A DNA stretch of 64,000 bases. It comes from Gp6-AA40 sp035293405. Its GTDB lineage: Bacteria; Acidobacteriota; Vicinamibacteria; Vicinamibacterales; UBA2999. The stretch lies in contig DATDOE010000033.1 of the NCBI GenBank assembly GCA_035293405.1, positions 1 to 64,000 of the forward strand, read 5' to 3'. Position 1 is the first letter of the stretch. Every line of letters starts with the position of its first letter. The notes beneath the pieces were generated by a model. That model was not told the origin of the DNA, ran no database searches, and was given only the letters and a program-made list of their open reading frames with translations. This document shows positions 60,517 to 64,000 of the stretch, in pieces. Position numbers and translations under genes: made by a program.

Positions 60517-61623
60517 TCAGGCCACCGCCACCGACGACAGCACCTGGTGGATGCGCCGCATCTGACGCGACGCGTCGCACAGTGCATCGGGACGCCGGCG
60601 AGCCGCGGCGCCGAGCCGCGCGTTCAGATCCCGATCGACGATGAGCTGCTGCAACGCCATCGACAGGGCGGAGGCGTCGCCAGGGGGCGTGAGCACGCCG
60701 CACGACCCATCGACGATCTCGCACGCGCCGCCAATGCCGCTCGTCACGACGGGAAGTCCCGCGTGCATGGCCTCGACGAGTGACAGCCCAAAGGCCTCAG
60801 GCAAGGTGTTCGGTTGGCAGAAAATGTCTGCGCCAGAGAGAATGGCTGGCACATCGCTCCGCTCTCCGATGAACCGTATGCGGTCGGTGATTCCCTTGTC
60901 GCGGGCAACGGCTTCCAGTTGTCGTAGATAGGCAATCTCCGCCGGCCGCTGTGCACCGCCGACAATCCAGCAGGTCCAACCATGTAGATCAACCAGCTCC
61001 GCCAGCGCCATCAACAGCACCCGCTGTCCCTTCAGCTCTTCGAGACGGCTGACCTGAACGATGACGACATCGTTCGCCGGTGTGCCCAACGAACGCCGGA
61101 CGTGGGCACGTTCGCCCGAGATGACGGGAAGCGATACAGGGCAGTACACCTGCTCAACACGAGGACAAGAAAGCCATCGCGACAGGCGAGCGGCAGTGAA
61201 ATGGCTGTTGCAGATCGCCAGGTCGGGGCGTGTGCGGCGGGCCAGGCGCTCGAGCCAGTGTCGCCCCTCACTCGCCATGTGCACCCAGAGAACCAGGGGA
61301 AAGCCAGCCCGTCGAACGACCGGTCCGAACACCACGCACGGCCACGGCTGATGGCACACGATCACGTCGAACGATTCGCGGCGGAGCAAGTCGGTCAACG
61401 CGCGACGCGCTCGGACCAGTGTGTGCGGCCGGCTGAGCCTGACATGGCCCAGCACATGCGGAGTGCGACCGAGCACGGTGAGCTCGCCGCTCAACCGCCC
61501 TTCGAAGCACACGGCAAACTCCGAGTGCATCTCCGGAGCGGACTCCGATTCGCGAGCCAGTGTGGCGAGGAACGTTTCCACGCCGCCGTACATGTTTCCG
61601 CTCGTGAGATGAAGGGCGCGCAT
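60517..61623 (-). CDS. GT4-family glycosyltransferase
   Basis: The 368-residue product starts MRALHLTSGNMYGGVETFLA. SFDVIVCHQPWPCVVFGPVV is in the acceptor half. VVIVQVSRLEELKGQRVLLM, RIRFIGERSDVPAILSGADI and PEAFGLSLVEAMHAGLPVVT are in the donor half. Its ATG overlaps the upstream stop by one nt. Confidence 0.92.
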   Translation of the reverse strand: MRALHLTSGNMYGGVETFLATLARESESAPEMHSEFAVCFEGRLSGELTVLGRTPHVLGHVRLSRPHTLVRARRALTDLLRRESFDVIVCHQPWPCVVFGPVVRRAGFPLVLWVHMASEGRHWLERLARRTRPDLAICNSHFTAARLSRWLSCPRVEQVYCPVSLPVISGERAHVRRSLGTPANDVVIVQVSRLEELKGQRVLLMALAELVDLHGWTCWIVGGAQRPAEIAYLRQLEAVARDKGITDRIRFIGERSDVPAILSGADIFCQPNTLPEAFGLSLVEAMHAGLPVVTSGIGGACEIVDGSCGVLTPPGDASALSMALQQLIVDRDLNARLGAAARRRPDALCDASRQMRRIHQVLSSVAVA

Positions 61624-62834
61624 CAGTGGACGTGGACCAGCGCTTGATAGATGGGTGTGAGGTCGCCGGCAAGACGATGCCGCGTGAAGCACCGCTCCGC
61701 GGTGGCGCGTCCGGTGTCACCAAGGCGTTGCCGCAGGCCGGCGTCGCGGGCCAGTTCCTCGATACGCTGCGCCAGCGCCTGCGCATCGCCCGGCGTGTGC
61801 TCGAGGGCGTTGGTTCCCGATTGCGTCAGCTCGAGCGCTCCACCGGCGCGGCTGGCCACGACCGGCTTCCCACAGGCCATGCCTTCCGCGATCACGAGTC
61901 CGAACGGCTCAGGGTCGGTGCTCGCATGAACGATGATGTCGAGCGAGCGCATCGCGGCCGCCGAGTCCTGCACGAAGCCAGTGAAGCCCACGCGCGAGCC
62001 GAGGCCGAGCGAGTCAGCCTGTTCACGGAGCTCGGCGAGCGACGTCTGGCTGCCCGCGGTCTCATAGACCGGCCCGCCAATGACATAGCCGCGCACCGGC
62101 AGCGACGAGGGCAACATGGCGAGCGCCTTCAGAAACGTTCCGTGGCCCTTCCATCGGGCGAAGGTGGCCACCAGCCCTACGCGCAGCAGGCCGTCGGCCG
62201 TGGCCAGACCCGACAGCGCATCGAGATCCAGTCGAGGGCCTCGCGGCGAAAACCGATCGATATCCACCGCGTTCCAGACCGGGTGAATCTCCACTCCCTC
62301 GCCGCAGACCTGCCGCACATCGGCCGCGACGCTCTGCGAGTTCGCAACGACGGTCGAACAGCGGTGAGCACAGAGGCGCAAGAGCCTGGCCATGAACGGA
62401 CGGCGCCCGGCATAGTCGTGCAGATGCCAGAGAACAGCCGTGTTACGTGGCCGGGCCCAGGCGCCGAGCAGATGCATCTTCAAGCCATTGGTGTGGACGA
62501 TGTCTGGCGCCATTGCGCGTAAGAGACGGCGGAGGCGGCGGAGGTAGGTCAGCGTCGGCCACGCGACTCGTGCGCATCGCGTCATGAACACCACCCGCGG
62601 CCAGAGACCTGCCCGGAGACTCCAGTCACCGAGCCGGGCGAGCGATGCGGGAAACGGAACGATCTGCACCGGCACACCAAGGGCTTCCACACGCGCAACG
62701 AGCGGACCATCAGAGGCGACGATGAGACTGAGCGACCAGGAAGGGTGGGATTCTCGAAGACCTGCCAGCAGCTCGTGAAGCGCCGCTTCGGCGCCGCCCG
62801 TCTGGCCGGTCGGAGAGAGAAAGACAATGCTCAC
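61623..62834 (-). CDS. GT4-family glycosyltransferase
   Basis: The 403-residue product starts MSIVFLSPTGQTGGAEAALH and has DIVHTNGLKMHLLGAWARPR and SRVGFTGFVQDSAAAMRSLD. The E-x7-E pair is in PEPFGLVIAEGMACGKPVVA. It is coupled to the Wza-like gene by a 4-nt overlap. Confidence 0.92.
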   Translation of the reverse strand: MSIVFLSPTGQTGGAEAALHELLAGLRESHPSWSLSLIVASDGPLVARVEALGVPVQIVPFPASLARLGDWSLRAGLWPRVVFMTRCARVAWPTLTYLRRLRRLLRAMAPDIVHTNGLKMHLLGAWARPRNTAVLWHLHDYAGRRPFMARLLRLCAHRCSTVVANSQSVAADVRQVCGEGVEIHPVWNAVDIDRFSPRGPRLDLDALSGLATADGLLRVGLVATFARWKGHGTFLKALAMLPSSLPVRGYVIGGPVYETAGSQTSLAELREQADSLGLGSRVGFTGFVQDSAAAMRSLDIIVHASTDPEPFGLVIAEGMACGKPVVASRAGGALELTQSGTNALEHTPGDAQALAQRIEELARDAGLRQRLGDTGRATAERCFTRHRLAGDLTPIYQALVHVH

Positions 62835-63649
62835 AGCAGCCGCTGCCGCACGATGATCGTGTCGCCGGGCTGCACGAGATCGGTCGGCTTGGCGTCGAGC
62901 TCCTTCCGTTTGTTGTTGACGATGCGCACGATCTTGAGGCGCCGGTTGGAGCCGCGCTCGTTGATGCCGCCCGCGGTCGAGATCGCCTGCAGCACGGTCA
63001 TGTCGCGCTCGAGCACGTAGGACCCCGCATTGCGGACCATCCCGGTGACGAAGAAGCGGTTGGCTTTCGGGACGAAGACCGTGTCGCCATCGCGGACGAT
63101 GACATTGCGTGACAATCGGCCGTCTTCAATCTCGCGCAGGTTCACGTGCGTGATGTCGGCATCCCCCTGGTCTGGCAACGTCGGCGCGCCGATCACCGCC
63201 GTCTTCGGATGCAGGATGAGCACGTCGGCGCCGGCGGTTGGCGTCGGCGATCCGGCTTGCGCCAGCGCATCGAGCAGCGTGATGGAGCCGGACAGCACGT
63301 ACTTCCCTGGCGTGCGGACCTCACCCATGACGAAGACGCTCTGGCTCCGGAATTGCTCGACGTCGACGGTGACCTGAGGACTGCGAAGGTATCCGTCGGC
63401 CAAGCGTTCCTTGATCAGCGCGGCGACTGCTCCAACGGTTCGGCCTCCCGCCTTCACTCGGCCGAGGAAGGGGTAGCCGAACTGCCCGTCGTTCTCGACG
63501 CGAAAACTGCCTGACAGCTGCGGCTCGTAGAACACATGCACTGCCAGCAGATCGCCAGGCCCGACGACGTAGTTGGCGGCGTCCTCTTTCGTCGACGACG
63601 ACTGAGCGCCGAGGAGCGCGAGTGCGAGGAGAAAGACCGCTTTTGTCAT
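62831..63649 (-). CDS. Wza-like polysaccharide export protein (Poly_export/SLBB)
   Basis: The 272-residue product has a signal peptide (MTKAVFLLALALLGAQSSS), the Poly_export domain (YVVGPGDLLAVHVFYEPQLS through RSPQVTVDVEQFRSQSVFVM) and two SLBB repeats (GEVRTPGKYVLSGSITLLDA; GMVRNAGSYVLERDMTVLQA). PGDTIIVRQRLL closes the chain. No lipobox Cys is visible, unlike E. coli Wza. It forms the periplasmic/outer-membrane exit for the polymer. Confidence 0.92.
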   Translation of the reverse strand: MTKAVFLLALALLGAQSSSTKEDAANYVVGPGDLLAVHVFYEPQLSGSFRVENDGQFGYPFLGRVKAGGRTVGAVAALIKERLADGYLRSPQVTVDVEQFRSQSVFVMGEVRTPGKYVLSGSITLLDALAQAGSPTPTAGADVLILHPKTAVIGAPTLPDQGDADITHVNLREIEDGRLSRNVIVRDGDTVFVPKANRFFVTGMVRNAGSYVLERDMTVLQAISTAGGINERGSNRRLKIVRIVNNKRKELDAKPTDLVQPGDTIIVRQRLL

Positions 63650-64000
63650 TTACAAACCGTAGTTGACCGACGCGAGCACCCGACGCCGCTCGTAGTTGCG
63701 GCCGACCGGTTCGCTCGATGTCCGCGCCGTTCGCTCGTAGGTCAACGCGAACCGCATCTGTTTCTGAATCTGGAAGCCGATGCCGCCTCCCAGGCTCGTC
63801 GTGACCTCGCGCCGGCCGTCGAACGAGGTCCCGCCGATCCGCTGATTGCGAATCTCGCGGCGCTCGCCGATGCCAATGATCTCCATCGGGCCGAGCAGGC
63901 GCTGCGCAACGGTCAGGCGCCCGCCACTCTCCAGGTAGTACGGCTGGATCGGGTCGTACGAGTACGCCACGTCACGGTTGGCCTCGACGTCGAATCGCGT
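63650..64000 (-). CDS. outer-membrane beta-barrel protein of the EPS locus, partial
   Basis: Only the C-terminal 116 residues are inside the window, and the frame stays open at the right edge. Alternating strands (SGGRLTVAQRLLGPMEIIGI, TTSLGGGIGFQIQKQMRFAL, TYERTARTSSEPVGRNYERR) and the terminal VLASVNYGL show an outer-membrane barrel. In this position it resembles EpsL/capsule-type barrels that accompany Wza proteins. The start codon and signal peptide lie outside the window. Confidence 0.7.
   Translation of the reverse strand, partial: TRFDVEANRDVAYSYDPIQPYYLESGGRLTVAQRLLGPMEIIGIGERREIRNQRIGGTSFDGRREVTTSLGGGIGFQIQKQMRFALTYERTARTSSEPVGRNYERRRVLASVNYGL

Noticed and set aside
1..64000. CRISPR array
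   Set aside because: Tandem repeats in the window have 7-8 bp units without spacers. No repeat-spacer pattern or cas gene is seen.

Overview
The window is GC-rich bacterial chromosome with long co-directional gene runs and ATGA/GTGA stop-start overlaps. An ADOP-type FtsX permease next to a PadR regulator, FkbM methyltransferases, a bactofilin and a YtxJ-like bacilliredoxin suggest an Acidobacteriota (Vicinamibacteria-like) genome. That assignment is inference from gene content; no rRNA gene is present.

Layout. 0-4.3 kb is an accessory, decaying stretch: an IS701-family element, tRNA-Leu(CAA), an orphan protein with a PD-(D/E)XK-like motif and three broken small genes. 4.4-11.5 kb is housekeeping: bactofilin, ytxJ, a Yip1 membrane protein, a methyltransferase/flavoprotein pair, a purine permease and ispG. 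An IS1182-family element (11.5-13.0 kb) sits exactly on the ispG stop codon and abuts the remnant of another gene. 13.2-20.2 kb holds a GT-C glycosyltransferase, a small secreted protein, and an operon of lasso-type cyclase, HPr-kinase-like kinase and a 48-residue lasso precursor that is easily overlooked. A truncated four-helix-bundle gene and a PRMT-like methyltransferase follow. 20.3-33.8 kb carries a GNAT, an outer-membrane protein, a complete RND efflux operon, a two-component system, a TPR lipoprotein, an internally deleted ADOP permease and PadR.

34.4-64 kb is one large exopolysaccharide locus. It starts with the lasso B2 protease and B1 (PqqD/RRE) genes, then an AAA-SPOR protein, a divergent Wzc-like co-polymerase/tyrosine kinase, a nucleotidyltransferase-fold protein, a GGR-type flavoenzyme, an initiating sugar phosphotransferase, ten GT4-type glycosyltransferases, one GT-A enzyme, three FkbM and three other methyltransferases, a flippase, an O-antigen ligase/polymerase, a Wza-like export protein and a partial outer-membrane barrel cut by the window edge.

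The most interesting system is the split lasso peptide pathway. The precursor leader matches the B1-recognition pattern (YxxPxLxxxG, then Thr at -2) with exact spacing, and predicts a very basic 19-residue core with Asp at position 9. The maturation genes B1/B2 lie about 16 kb away at the edge of the polysaccharide locus.

The sequence is also rich in short repeats: heptamer and octamer tandem arrays (one forms a lipoprotein signal peptide, another fills a divergent promoter), REP-like palindromes (one inserted in-frame in the B2 protease), a branched cruciform and a MITE-like hairpin.
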